46,751 nt of DNA from NCBI GenBank assembly GCA_021298085.1, contig JAJTDE010000013.1:1-46751 (forward strand). The letters run 5' to 3'. Of this stretch, positions 16,934 to 25,851 are shown one piece after another. Made by a program: the position numbers and the translations under genes. The stretch is from Rubrivivax sp. (GTDB lineage Bacteria; Pseudomonadota; Gammaproteobacteria; Burkholderiales; Burkholderiaceae_C). The first letter of the stretch is position 1, and every line of letters begins with the position of its first letter. The notes under the pieces were generated by a model that saw nothing but the letters and a program-made list of their open reading frames with translations, was not told where the DNA came from and did no database searches.

Positions 16934-17530
16934 TCAACCACCGGCATACAGCCGGTGTTGGGCAATATAGCGCGCCACGGGGGCCGGCACCAAGCCGGAA
17001 ATGTCCTCGCCGCGCGACGCCATGGCGCGCACCTGGGTGGCGCTGTGGGGCATGGGTGGCAGGGGCACAGCCTGCGCCGCCAGCGCCTGAACCCGCGGGT
17101 CCAGCGCGGGCCAGTGGCCAGGCCGGCCCGCCACCGCGAGTGTCACCCGCTGCAGCAGGTCTTCAAACCGGTGCCAGGTGTGCAGCCCGGCCAACTGGTC
17201 TTCACCGATGACCAGAAACCAGGTGGCCTCGGCCGGGCCACGCTGCTGCAGCGTCTGCACCGTGTCCAGCATGTAGCTGGGCCCGCTGCGCTGCAGTTCA
17301 CAGCGCTCCAGCGCCCAGCCCGGTTCGTTGCCGATGGCCAAGTTGACCATGGCTTCGCGGTGCTCGGCGGCGGTGATCACGCGGGTCTTCTGCCAGGGCT
17401 GCCCGGCGGGAATCCACAGCAGGCGGCTGAGCGCAAGCGCCGACATCGCCGCTCGCGCCAGCGCCACATGCGCCAGGTGCGGTGGGTCAAACGTTCCACC
17501 AAAGAGGCCGATGCGCGGTGCCGTGGACAT
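16934..17530 (-). CDS. nadD: Nicotinate-nucleotide adenylyltransferase
   Basis: A protein of 198 aa starting at ATG 17530, 12 nt after the hemF stop; a TTG two codons upstream is a less likely start. It makes deamido-NAD from nicotinate mononucleotide and ATP in NAD biosynthesis. The nucleotidyltransferase signature GLFGGTFDPPHLAHV is at the N-terminus, and the ISSTxxR-type motif appears as HSATQVRA near the C-terminus. Standard position between hemF and rsfS. Confidence 0.95.
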   Translation of the reverse strand: MSTAPRIGLFGGTFDPPHLAHVALARAAMSALALSRLLWIPAGQPWQKTRVITAAEHREAMVNLAIGNEPGWALERCELQRSGPSYMLDTVQTLQQRGPAEATWFLVIGEDQLAGLHTWHRFEDLLQRVTLAVAGRPGHWPALDPRVQALAAQAVPLPPMPHSATQVRAMASRGEDISGLVPAPVARYIAQHRLYAGG

Positions 17531-17542
17531 CTGCAATTGGCT

Positions 17543-18475
17543 TCAAGCCGCTGTGGGCTCGTCAGCCCATTCGCGCGGGCGCAGGAAATCGGTATAGAGG
17601 CGTGCCTCGGGCGTGCCGGCCTCGGGCTTCCAGTCGTAGCGCCAGCTGACACGCGGGGGCATGCTCATCAGGATGCTTTCCGTGCGGCCGCCGCTTTGCA
17701 GGCCGAACAGCGTGCCACGGTCCCAGACGAGGTTGAACTCGACATAACGTCCGCGGCGGTAGGCCTGGAACTCGCGCTCGCGCTCGCCATAGGGCGTGGC
17801 CCGTCGGCGCTGCACGATGGGCAGGTAGGCGGGCACGAAGGCGTCACCCACGGCGCGCATCATCGCAAAGCTGCCCTCGACACCCAGCTCACTGAAGTCG
17901 TCGAAGAAGATGCCGCCCACGCCACGCGGCTCGTTGCGGTGCTTCAGGAAGAAATACTCGTCGCACCAGCGCTTGAAACGCGGGTGGAGTTCGCTGCCAA
18001 AGGGGGTCAGCGCGTCGCGGCACACCCGGTGGAAGTGCACCGCGTCTTCCTCGACACCGTAATAGGGCGTGAGGTCCATGCCACCACCAAACCACATCAC
18101 CGGCTCTCGGCCCTCGGGCAACGCGGCAAACATGCGCACGTTCAGGTGCACGGTGGGCACGTAGGGGTTGCGCGGGTGGATCACCAGCGACACCCCCATG
18201 GCCTCGAAGGGGGCGCCGGCCAGTTCCGGCCGGTGCTGGGTGGCCGACGGCGGCATCGCCGCACCACGCACGTGGCTGAAGTTGCATCCACCGCGCTCGA
18301 AGACCTGGCCTTCCTCGACCAGGCGAGAGATGCCATCACCCTGGAGGCGTTCCTCCGGGCCCTTTTGCCAGGCGTCGCTGATGAAGGTGTTGCCATCTTC
18401 CTGTTGCAGGGCCTGGATGATGCGGTCCTGCAGGCCCAGCAGATAGGCGCGGACGGGCGCGGTGATCGGATTCAT
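17543..18475 (-). CDS. hemF: Oxygen-dependent coproporphyrinogen III oxidase
   Basis: A protein of 310 aa, full length. It decarboxylates coproporphyrinogen III to protoporphyrinogen IX with O2 in heme synthesis. Family blocks: [59 protein letters not shown] and [29 protein letters not shown]. The usual neighbour upstream is purD; here a DUF707 gene and glf intervene, leaving a 66-nt gap before hemF that could hold its own promoter. Confidence 0.97.
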   Translation of the reverse strand: MNPITAPVRAYLLGLQDRIIQALQQEDGNTFISDAWQKGPEERLQGDGISRLVEEGQVFERGGCNFSHVRGAAMPPSATQHRPELAGAPFEAMGVSLVIHPRNPYVPTVHLNVRMFAALPEGREPVMWFGGGMDLTPYYGVEEDAVHFHRVCRDALTPFGSELHPRFKRWCDEYFFLKHRNEPRGVGGIFFDDFSELGVEGSFAMMRAVGDAFVPAYLPIVQRRRATPYGEREREFQAYRRGRYVEFNLVWDRGTLFGLQSGGRTESILMSMPPRVSWRYDWKPEAGTPEARLYTDFLRPREWADEPTAA

Positions 18476-18541
18476 GGTGTGTTGTCTCCTCGGGTGTGAT
18501 TGTCGATGCTGCTCAGCGGGCAGGCCGGTCTGCCACGCGTC

Positions 18542-19363
18542 TCAGACAGCGCGGCCCTGGCGCAGGCGCCGCCGTGCACGCCGCACGGCGTTCCAGCCCT
18601 TGAGGTGCAGCCAGGCACGTTCCCACAGCGGAAGGCTGCGTTCGGCCACCCAACCCACGCAGACAAACTTGCTGAGCGCCCGCTGGTCACCAATGCCATA
18701 ACGCGCCACCAGTGCCGCTGAGTCTCGGCGCGGGTCCAGCTCGGGGTTGTTCTTGTAGAGCTCGCCGCCCACAGGGCGGGTGTGCTTGACAGCCACCGCG
18801 TCGATGACACCGATCAGGCCGTCCTGGTGGCCGCCCAGCACCTGCGGCCAGACCCAGTCCAGCCCCCAGCCGCTGCGGCTCTCGGCAAAACTGGGCAGGC
18901 ATTGCCGCAGGCTCTCGCGCGTGAACAGCGGGGCCATCACTTCCACAAAGGCCACCCGCCGCAAGACGCTGTGTTCACGCTGCAGCAGCTGTGGCCAGCT
19001 GCGGTAGGAATCGCGGGTCAATGCAGGCTGCGCCAGCTTCAGGCCAAAGCCCTGGAACAGCGCAAACAGCCGGTTGACGGTCAGCGTGTCGGCGGCCAGG
19101 TCGTCGTCGGGAAACCAGAAGTGCTCGTAATGGTCCAGCAGTTCCGGCCGCGCGGCCAGCAGTTCGCCGATGCAGCTCCACTTGGGCCCGGGCCGGTGTT
19201 CCCAGAGGTCGGCCGTGTCACGGTGAAGGCCCTCGGTCTTGCCGTAGTAGCTGACCAGGATGTCGAAGTCACGCGCGCCAGGCCCGGCCAGCCAGCCAGG
19301 GTGCAGCGATTGGTCCCCGGCGCGCAGCACCACCAGGTTCTTGCGGCGAGCCACGCTGCTCAT
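18542..19363 (-). CDS. DUF707 family protein (glycosyltransferase-like)
   Basis: A protein of 273 aa. It has the DUF707 pattern: RDFDILVSYYGKTEG near residue 32, HFWFPDDDL (about 82-89, an acidic DxD-like motif), AQPALTRDS, FVEVMAPLFTRESL (about 139-151) and SGWGLDWVWPQVLG. The acidic motif and relation to glycosyltransferase-type proteins suggest sugar transfer or processing, not proven. No signal peptide. It is joined to glf by an ATGA 4-nt overlap, so it is probably made in fixed ratio with UDP-galactopyranose mutase and may use galactofuranose in a surface glycan. Confidence 0.8.
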   Translation of the reverse strand: MSSVARRKNLVVLRAGDQSLHPGWLAGPGARDFDILVSYYGKTEGLHRDTADLWEHRPGPKWSCIGELLAARPELLDHYEHFWFPDDDLAADTLTVNRLFALFQGFGLKLAQPALTRDSYRSWPQLLQREHSVLRRVAFVEVMAPLFTRESLRQCLPSFAESRSGWGLDWVWPQVLGGHQDGLIGVIDAVAVKHTRPVGGELYKNNPELDPRRDSAALVARYGIGDQRALSKFVCVGWVAERSLPLWERAWLHLKGWNAVRRARRRLRQGRAV

Positions 19364-20463
19364 GCCAGCAGGGACTCGGCCGCCTTCAGTGCTGCGGCAA
19401 CGATCTGGTCCATGTTGTAGTAGCGGTACTGGGCCAGCCGGCCGACAAAGGTCACATCCTGCTCGGCATCGGCCAGCTGGGCATAACGCTGGAACAGCGC
19501 CTCATTCTCCGGGCGGGGCACGGGGTAGTACGGGTCACCCACGTCCTGCGGGTATTCGCGCACGATGGAGGTGCCGCTGTGCAGCTGTCCGGTGATGTGC
19601 TTGAACTCGGTGGTGCGGGTGTAGGCGTGCTGGTTGGGCTGGTTGACGGTGCCCACAGGCTGGTAGCGCTCCACACCGGGCAGGTGCTCGTGCTCGAAGG
19701 ACAGGCTGCGGTAGGGCAGCCGGCCCAGCCGGTGGCCGAAGTAGGCGTCGATCGGCCCGGTGTAGATCAGGTGCCGGTGCGGGATGCGCTCGCGCGCCTC
19801 GGCAAAGTCCACACCCGTCTCGACCTGGATGCCGGGGTGCGCCAGCATGCGCTCGAACAGGGCCGTGTAGCCGTTCAGCGGCATCAGCTGATAGGTGTCG
19901 GTGAAGTAGCGGTCGTCGTCGTTGCTGCGGGTGGGGATGCGCGCAGCCACACCGGCCGAGAGCTCGCTCAAGTCCAGGCCCCACTGCTTGCGGGTGTAGC
20001 CGCGGAAGAAGCGCTCGCAGAGGTCGGGGCCGACACTGTTCAGCACCACGTCCTCGCTGGTCTTGATCGGGTCGCGCGGCTGGCGCACACGGTCGATGAA
20101 GGCGGCGGCTTCGTCTTCGCTCAGGTTCAGCCCGTAGAGCCGGTTCAGCGTGGTGCGGTTGATGGGAATGGGCAACAGCTGGCCATCCACCTCCGCCAAC
20201 ACGCGGTGTTCATAGAAGCGCCAATCGGTGAAGCGAGAGAGAAACTCGATGACCCGCTTGGCCTGGGTATGGAAGATGTGCGGGCCATAGGGGTGGATGA
20301 GCACGCCGGCCGCGTCATGGGTGTCGTAGGCATTGCCGCCGATGTGAGGCCGGCGTTCGACCAGGTGCACGCTGCGCCCGGCATCGGCCAGCACACGTGC
20401 ACAGACACTGCCGGCAAAGCCGGCGCCGACGATGAGGTGGTCCACGCTGGCGCAGGCCATCAT
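19360..20463 (-). CDS. glf: UDP-galactopyranose mutase
   Basis: A protein of 367 aa, typical length. It interconverts UDP-galactopyranose and UDP-galactofuranose using reduced FAD in the cytoplasm, supplying Galf for surface polysaccharide. The Rossmann motif DHLIVGAGFAGSVCARVLA opens the protein. Other landmarks are HIGGNAYD, YGPHIFHT, RFFRGYTRKQWG, RIPTRSNDDDRYF and FVGRLAQYRYYNMDQIV. The start ATG overlaps the preceding stop by 4 nt (a second ATG follows at once), and the stop overlaps DUF707. Its placement inside a purine/heme/NAD housekeeping operon is unusual. Confidence 0.95.
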   Translation of the reverse strand: MMACASVDHLIVGAGFAGSVCARVLADAGRSVHLVERRPHIGGNAYDTHDAAGVLIHPYGPHIFHTQAKRVIEFLSRFTDWRFYEHRVLAEVDGQLLPIPINRTTLNRLYGLNLSEDEAAAFIDRVRQPRDPIKTSEDVVLNSVGPDLCERFFRGYTRKQWGLDLSELSAGVAARIPTRSNDDDRYFTDTYQLMPLNGYTALFERMLAHPGIQVETGVDFAEARERIPHRHLIYTGPIDAYFGHRLGRLPYRSLSFEHEHLPGVERYQPVGTVNQPNQHAYTRTTEFKHITGQLHSGTSIVREYPQDVGDPYYPVPRPENEALFQRYAQLADAEQDVTFVGRLAQYRYYNMDQIVAAALKAAESLLA

Positions 20464-21215
20464 TGAGGGCCGGGCCCGCGGCCTTTGGGCGCTTGGGCGG
20501 CCGGTGGTGATGGGCTGGCGGGCGCCGACGGCAGCAGGCGCACAGGCCCCGCCAGGTGCGGTGCATAAGGCTGGACGTTGGCGAAGGCCTCGGCAATGGC
20601 GGCCATGTCGGCGTCAGGGTCCCCGCTGAGCTGCAGGAACCCGAGGATGCCCACGTGCTTGCGCTGGTAGTCGACATGGCCCAGCGCCAACGGCACACCC
20701 GCGCCCGTGGCCACCTGGTAGAAGCCGCTGCGCCAGCCGGCCGTCAGCGAACGGGTGCCCTCCGGCGCCAGCGCCAGCCACATGAAACGCCCTTCGCGCT
20801 GCGCGTCTTCCATCTGCTGCTGCATGCCCCGCACCGCACCCTGCGGGCCGTCGCGCCTGACGGCCACGCCGCCGATCCAGCGCACCCAGCGGCCCAGCAG
20901 CGGCACCTGCAGCAGGCTGTGCTTGACCCAGAAGGCCACCGGCATGCCAATGCCCCACTTGGCCAGCATCGCCAGCACGAAGTCCCAGTTGGAGGTGTGC
21001 GGGTAGAGCGCCAGCACACCCTGGCGGCCGGGCAGGCCGTCAAAGTCGAGTGTCCAGCCGAAGGACTTCAACACCCAGCGCGCCACGGCACTGCCAGCGG
21101 GACGCAGCGGCAGGTCGGTGATGGCCTGGGGTTGACTCGGTGCCGGGGCGCGGGGCGCAGCCCCTGTGTCTTCGGGCACCGGAGGCGGCGCTGAAGGATC
21201 GTTCGAGGCGGTCAT
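20460..21215 (-). CDS. PlsC-like glycerophospholipid acyltransferase
   Basis: A protein of 251 aa from ATG 21215, which overlaps the purD stop by 4 nt. After a Pro-rich N-terminus, the 1-acyl-sn-glycerol-3-phosphate acyltransferase domain shows the catalytic H-x4-D motif (HTSNWD, H73/D78) and the substrate motif APEGTRS, with hydrophobic helices around GVLALYP and LLQVPLLGRWVRWIGG. It probably acylates lysophosphatidate or another lyso-lipid at the inner membrane. The C-terminus is Pro/Ala-rich. An acyltransferase after purD is common in related genomes, so this one probably belongs to the original operon. Confidence 0.88.
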   Translation of the reverse strand: MTASNDPSAPPPVPEDTGAAPRAPAPSQPQAITDLPLRPAGSAVARWVLKSFGWTLDFDGLPGRQGVLALYPHTSNWDFVLAMLAKWGIGMPVAFWVKHSLLQVPLLGRWVRWIGGVAVRRDGPQGAVRGMQQQMEDAQREGRFMWLALAPEGTRSLTAGWRSGFYQVATGAGVPLALGHVDYQRKHVGILGFLQLSGDPDADMAAIAEAFANVQPYAPHLAGPVRLLPSAPASPSPPAAQAPKGRGPGPQ

Positions 21216-22501
21216 GGGCGCTGCCGGATGGCACGGTGGCCGATGTCGCGCCGCCACTGGGCGCCGGCAAACTGGATGGGCCGCATGAATTCATAGGCGC
21301 GCTGCTGCGCCTCCAGCACCGATTCACCCAGCGCCGCCACCCCCAGCACGCGCCCGCCACTGCTGAGCAGACGGCCTTGCGCGTCCAGCGTGGTGCCGGC
21401 GTGGAAGACATGCGCCTCGGCCGTCGGCTTCGGGATACCTGTGATGACATCGCCCTTGCGCGGCGCTGCCGGGTAACCCGCGGCCGCCATGACCACCACC
21501 AGGGCGACCCGGCGGTCCCACTCCAGCGACGCCTTGTCCAGCGTGCCGTCGGTGGCGTGCATCAGCAGCTCGAAGAAGTCACTCTTCAGGCGCATCAGCA
21601 GCACCTGGGTTTCAGGGTCGCCCAGGCGGGCGTTGAATTCCACGGTGCGTGGCCGGCCATGGGCGTCGATCATCAGGCCGGCGTACAAAAAGCCGGTGAA
21701 GGGGATGCCGTCGCGGGCCATGCCGGCGATGGTAGGCTGGATGATCTCGCGCATCACCCGGGCATGCACGTTGGGCGTGACGACCGGTGCTGGTGAGTAG
21801 GCCCCCATGCCGCCGGTGTTGGGCCCGGTGTCGCCATCGCCGATGCGCTTGTGGTCCTGGCTGGTGGCCAAGGCCTGCACATGGTGGCCGTCGCTGACGA
21901 CGATGAAGCTGGCCTCTTCACCGGCCATGAACGATTCAATCACCACGCGTGCGCCGCCCGCGTTGTGCTGCACCCCCAGCGGGTTGGCGCCCAGCATGTC
22001 GTCGATGGCCGCGTGGGCCTCGGCGAGCGTGGTGGCCACCACCACGCCCTTGCCGGCGGCCAGGCCATCGGCCTTGACCACGATGGGAGCACCCTGGGCG
22101 TCCACGTAGGCGTGGGCCGCAGCGGCGTCGGTGAAGGTCTCGTAGTCGGCCGTCGGGATGCCGTGGCGCTTCATGAAGGCCTTGCTGAAGGCCTTGGAGC
22201 TTTCCAGCTGCGCGGCAGCCTGCGTGGGCCCGAAGATGCGCAGCCCGCGCGCGCGGAACTGGTCCACCACCCCGGCGGCCAACGGCGCTTCCGGGCCGAC
22301 CACCGTCAGCGCGATGCGCTCGCGCTCGGCAAAGTCGGCCAGGGCGTCCGGTTCGGTGATGGGCACGTTGTGCAGGCCACCCTCCAGCGCGGTGCCGCCG
22401 TTGCCGGGCGCCACGTAGACCGTCTGCACCCGCGCGCTCTGCGCCAGCTTCCAGGCCAGCGTGTGTTCGCGCCCGCCGTTGCCAATCACCAGTACCTTCA
22501 T
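21212..22501 (-). CDS. purD: Phosphoribosylamine-glycine ligase (GARS)
   Basis: A protein of 429 aa. ATP-grasp enzyme making glycinamide ribonucleotide from phosphoribosylamine, glycine and ATP in purine synthesis. Landmarks: MKVLVIGNGGREHTLAWKL, APGNGGTA, PEAPLAAGVVDQFRARG, IVVKADGLAAGKGVVVA, SFIVVSDG, TGGMGAYSPAPVV and VEFNARLGDPETQVLL. It starts 26 nt after yebC and heads a run of three 4-nt overlaps (acyltransferase, glf, DUF707). Confidence 0.97.
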   Translation of the reverse strand: MKVLVIGNGGREHTLAWKLAQSARVQTVYVAPGNGGTALEGGLHNVPITEPDALADFAERERIALTVVGPEAPLAAGVVDQFRARGLRIFGPTQAAAQLESSKAFSKAFMKRHGIPTADYETFTDAAAAHAYVDAQGAPIVVKADGLAAGKGVVVATTLAEAHAAIDDMLGANPLGVQHNAGGARVVIESFMAGEEASFIVVSDGHHVQALATSQDHKRIGDGDTGPNTGGMGAYSPAPVVTPNVHARVMREIIQPTIAGMARDGIPFTGFLYAGLMIDAHGRPRTVEFNARLGDPETQVLLMRLKSDFFELLMHATDGTLDKASLEWDRRVALVVVMAAAGYPAAPRKGDVITGIPKPTAEAHVFHAGTTLDAQGRLLSSGGRVLGVAALGESVLEAQQRAYEFMRPIQFAGAQWRRDIGHRAIRQRP

Positions 22502-22527
22502 GCGGCCTCCGGGCGCGTGTCGCCTGT

Positions 22528-23253
22528 TCAGCCGTCGATGGCCGCGTTGTGGTGGACGTCCTGCACGTCGTCGAGGTCTTCCAGCACGTCCAGCAGCTTC
22601 TGCATGCGCTGGGCGTCGTCACCCGTCAGCTCGATGGTGTTCTCTGCCCGCATCGTGACTTCGGCAATCTCCGGCTTCAGGCCCGCGGCCTCCAGCGCGG
22701 CCTGGACGGCCTCGAAGCTGGCGGGGGCGCACAGCACCTCGATCGCGCCGTCGTCGCCGGTGATGACATCGTCGGCACCGGCGTCGAGCGCCACTTCCAT
22801 CACACGGTCTTCGCTGGTGCCGGGCGCGAGGATCATCTGGCCACAGTGCTTGAACTGGAAGGCCACCGAACCCTCGGTGCCCAGGTTGCCGCCGTACTTG
22901 CTGAAGGCGTGCCGAACCTCGGCCACCGTGCGCACGCGGTTGTCCGTCATGCAGTCGACGATGATGGCGGCGCCGCCGATGCCATAGCCTTCGTAGCGGA
23001 TTTCCTCGTAGTTGACACCCTCGAGGTTGCCAGTGGCCTTGTCGATGTTGCGCTTGACCGTGTCAGCGGGCAGGTTGACGGCCTTGGCCTTCTCGATGGC
23101 CAGCCGCAGGCGCGGGTTGGCCGACGCGTCTCCCCCGCCCTGGCGGGCCGCAACCATGATCTCGCGGATCACACGCGTCCAGGCTTTGCCCCGCTTTTCG
23201 TCCTGGCGCCCTTTGCGGTGCTGGATGTTGGCCCATTTGGAATGTCCGGCCAT
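22528..23253 (-). CDS. yebC: YebC/PmpR-type DNA-binding or translation-assisting protein
   Basis: A protein of 241 aa, standard length. Family landmarks are the N-terminus [23 protein letters not shown] (given here as a single recognisable block from residue 1 to 23), the NIDKATG region and [19 protein letters not shown]. YebC proteins have been described as transcriptional regulators and more recently as factors helping ribosomes through difficult motifs. It is the first gene of the minus-strand housekeeping block; the yebC-purD neighbourhood is frequent in Burkholderiales. Confidence 0.95.
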   Translation of the reverse strand: MAGHSKWANIQHRKGRQDEKRGKAWTRVIREIMVAARQGGGDASANPRLRLAIEKAKAVNLPADTVKRNIDKATGNLEGVNYEEIRYEGYGIGGAAIIVDCMTDNRVRTVAEVRHAFSKYGGNLGTEGSVAFQFKHCGQMILAPGTSEDRVMEVALDAGADDVITGDDGAIEVLCAPASFEAVQAALEAAGLKPEIAEVTMRAENTIELTGDDAQRMQKLLDVLEDLDDVQDVHHNAAIDG

Positions 23254-23360
23254 GGTGAGTCTCGGTGCGCTGAGGCCGCTGTTGCTGAGGCGCGGATTCT
23301 ATGTGGCCGGCTTGCGGGGGGCCGCCTCTTTGGACGGATACCGCGCCGCATCACCCCAGG

Positions 23361-25457
23361 TCACCCCGCCTCGGGCCGCAGATACCGGTAGACCGTCGTG
23401 CGCGAGATCCCCAGCGCGCGGGCCGTCTGGCTGACGCTGCCGCCATGGCGCTGGAGCGCCTGCCTGACAAGCTCGCCCGATTGCTCGCGCAGCCCCGCAC
23501 ACCCGCCGCCACGCTCGTCGAGCGCACCGAGGCGGACGTCCGCGCCACTGCCATGACCGGCGCGCGGGGACGCCGCCGCCCACGGCACGTCGAACGAAAA
23601 GCCCTGCAGCGAGGACATCCGCGATGACGACGACTGTGCCGCAGCTGGCGGCAGCACCGCCGCCACCTGCTCGGCCGTCAGCCGGGGCCCGAGTGACGCG
23701 CCATGGACCGCCGCCGGCTCGGGCGCCTGCGCCAGCAGCGCGCGTGTCAGCACACTGCGCAGCTCCCGGAAGTTGCCCGGCCAGCGGTGCTGACGCAGGC
23801 GCTCGATGGCCGCAGGCTCCAGGCTGGCGCGGCTGTCCAGCTGGCGCAGCAGGGCCTGCACACAGGCGGCGAAGTCCTGGCGTTCGCGCAGGGGTGGCAG
23901 GCACAGGCGCACCGTGTTCAGGCGGTACAGCAGGTCTTCGCGGAAGCTGCGCGCGGCGACGGCGGCGTCCAGATCGGCGTGGGTGGCGGCCACCAGTTGA
24001 ACGTCCACCCGCCGGGATTGCGTGCCGCCCACCGGGCGCACCTGCTGGTCATCGAGGAAACGCAGCAGGCCGGCCTGCAGCGTCAACGGCAGTTCGCGGA
24101 TCTCGTCCAGCAGCAGCGTCCCGCCGTCGGCACTGGCAATCAGGCCCGCATGGCCTTCACGCCGCGCGCCGGTGTAGGCCCCACCCGCGTACCCGAACAG
24201 CTCGGCCTCGAACAGCTCCGCCGGGATGGCACCGCAGTTGACCGCCACAAAGTCACCGCGGCGCCCGCTGGCGTCGTGCACGTGTCGCGCCAGCAGTTCC
24301 TTGCCAGTGCCCGTCTCACCCTGGATCAGCACCGGTACCTGCCAGCGCGCGGCGCGGCTGGCCTGGGCGTAGACGGCCTGTACCGCATGGTCTTGCTGCA
24401 CCGAGGTGTGGTGTTGCTGCACCAGGGTCTGGTGGCTGCCGGCAGCGGGCGCTGGCGTGGCAGGGATGGCTGCCGACGCCGCGGTGGCAGCGGCGACCAC
24501 CGCCGCGGGAGCCGCCCGCGCGCCGGCCAACGACGCAAAGCGCGGACGGCTGATGCAGGCCGCACCCAGCACACTGCCCAGGCGGTCGCGCAGGCTGACC
24601 TCGCGCTGGCGGGCCAGCCGTGCCGACGCGAGCGCAAAGGGCTCGTCAAACAGCTCGTCAAACTGCACACCGGGCACAGCCTGCAGCCCCACCAGCAGTT
24701 GCTGGCCACGGGCGTTCAGGCACAACAGCCGGCCTTGTTCGTCAAAGGCCAGCAGCCCGGCCGACAGCGTGCCCAGGTATTCGCTGCGCGGGTGCACGGC
24801 CAGCACCCAATGGGCCGCCATCTGTTGCACCAGCAGGCGGTTCTCGATGTGCGTGGCGGCCATCTGCACCAGGGCCTGCGTGTGGCGCTGCCGCGATTCA
24901 AAGTAGCTGGACGCGTCCAGCACTCCGACCACCTCGCCCGACGCATCGCGCACCGGTGCGGCCGTGCAGCTGATCTGCCCCAACCCCAGAAAGTAATGCT
25001 CCAGGCCGGTCACGGCCACGGCGCCGCCGTGCGCCAGTGCAGTACCCAGGCCGTTGGTGCCAGCCACCGCCTCGCTCCAGCAACTGCCAGGCACGATGCC
25101 AGCGGCGTCGGCACTCATCGCAAAGCGGTTGTCCTGGTACAGGTCCAGGATGACACCGTCAGGATCAGCGTAGGCCAGCAGGTAGTTGGAGCCGGCAATC
25201 TGCTGGGCCAGCGTCTCCAGTTCACCCTGGGCCAGTCGGCGCACCCTGGCCCAGCGTTCGCGGCGCTGGGCCAGATCGGCAGCCACCACCACGGGTGGCG
25301 TCATGCCGCGGGCCGCATCCAGCCCGGCCCGCATGCAGCGCACCCAGCTGTCCAGGATTTCGGGCCCGGGCATGCCTTCGGGCGGCAAGGCCGAACCGCG
25401 GGCACGCATGGCTTGCGCATGCGCCAACTGGCGCTCTGGCGAGATGACCAGGCTCAT
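23361..25457 (-). CDS. AcoR-like sigma-54-dependent transcriptional activator
   Basis: A protein of 698 aa from ATG 25457, preceded by GAGGAG. Order: helical N-terminus; GAF-type sensor (about 60-220, with PGSCWSEAVAGTNGLGTAL as in AcoR); PAS-like segment (about 225-290); Ala-rich linker; AAA+ domain with Walker A GETGTGKE, Walker B GGTLLLDEI and the sigma-54 contact loop in the form GAYTGA instead of GAFTGA; Fis-type helix-turn-helix at the C-terminus (GSVSQTARALGISRTTVYRYL). Relatives respond to acetoin, alcohols or aldehydes. It is divergent from a PQQ-dependent dehydrogenase module with a good -24/-12 promoter in the shared region, its likely target. Confidence 0.9.
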   Translation of the reverse strand: MSLVISPERQLAHAQAMRARGSALPPEGMPGPEILDSWVRCMRAGLDAARGMTPPVVVAADLAQRRERWARVRRLAQGELETLAQQIAGSNYLLAYADPDGVILDLYQDNRFAMSADAAGIVPGSCWSEAVAGTNGLGTALAHGGAVAVTGLEHYFLGLGQISCTAAPVRDASGEVVGVLDASSYFESRQRHTQALVQMAATHIENRLLVQQMAAHWVLAVHPRSEYLGTLSAGLLAFDEQGRLLCLNARGQQLLVGLQAVPGVQFDELFDEPFALASARLARQREVSLRDRLGSVLGAACISRPRFASLAGARAAPAAVVAAATAASAAIPATPAPAAGSHQTLVQQHHTSVQQDHAVQAVYAQASRAARWQVPVLIQGETGTGKELLARHVHDASGRRGDFVAVNCGAIPAELFEAELFGYAGGAYTGARREGHAGLIASADGGTLLLDEIRELPLTLQAGLLRFLDDQQVRPVGGTQSRRVDVQLVAATHADLDAAVAARSFREDLLYRLNTVRLCLPPLRERQDFAACVQALLRQLDSRASLEPAAIERLRQHRWPGNFRELRSVLTRALLAQAPEPAAVHGASLGPRLTAEQVAAVLPPAAAQSSSSRMSSLQGFSFDVPWAAASPRAGHGSGADVRLGALDERGGGCAGLREQSGELVRQALQRHGGSVSQTARALGISRTTVYRYLRPEAG

Positions 25458-25851
25458 CAACTGCTCTCCTCGTGGCGCGCCCGTGTGTGTCCATGCTCTC
25501 GCGGATGGCGCTGTCCGGCGGGCTCTTGGAACGTTGTCTGGGAACGGAACGTATCGCAAAGCTGGCACTTTGTGCAAGTGTTCATTTTCTGGACAGCTGC
25601 CCGCACCTGAACAACCCGGCGTCCGCATTCTGGACACCTGGGCTGGAGACCTGCGGCCCGTGCCGCGCACGGTACGCTGGTACGGACCTTGCTGCCTGCT
25701 GGGCCGGCACCCGTCACCGGCAACGCACGCATGGCCACACCCCCGGCCAGCAAGGCGGCCACAGAAATGGTCACACCACAGACCTGACAACCGGCCACAC
25801 CACGGGCCGCGCCGGGGCAGGCGCCATTCCACTGGCTTGAGGAGAATCACC
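25458..25851. promoter_or_regulatory. Divergent control region between the sigma-54 activator and the PQQ-enzyme operon
   Basis: A 394-nt gap without a gene. It holds two direct copies of TTCTGGACA (25587-25595 and 25628-25636), 41 bp or about four helical turns apart, an inverted repeat CACTT-N5-AAGTG at about 25567-25581, the -24/-12 promoter at 25678-25693, and a GGAG Shine-Dalgarno sequence at 25841-25844. The repeats are candidate activator sites; this is inference from position. Confidence 0.5.
25678..25693 (+). promoter_or_regulatory. Sigma-54 (-24/-12) promoter for the sorbosone-dehydrogenase-like gene
   Basis: TGGTAC-N5-TTGCT, against the consensus TGGCAC-N5-TTGCW: one mismatch and exact spacing between the invariant GG and GC. 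Transcription would start about 25705, giving a leader of about 147 nt. The divergent gene encodes the enhancer-binding activator such a promoter needs. Confidence 0.7.

Noticed and set aside
25563..25576. TGGCAC followed by TGCA as a second sigma-54 promoter
   Set aside because: The distance between GG and GC is 2 bp too short for sigma-54; the site at 25678 has the exact spacing.
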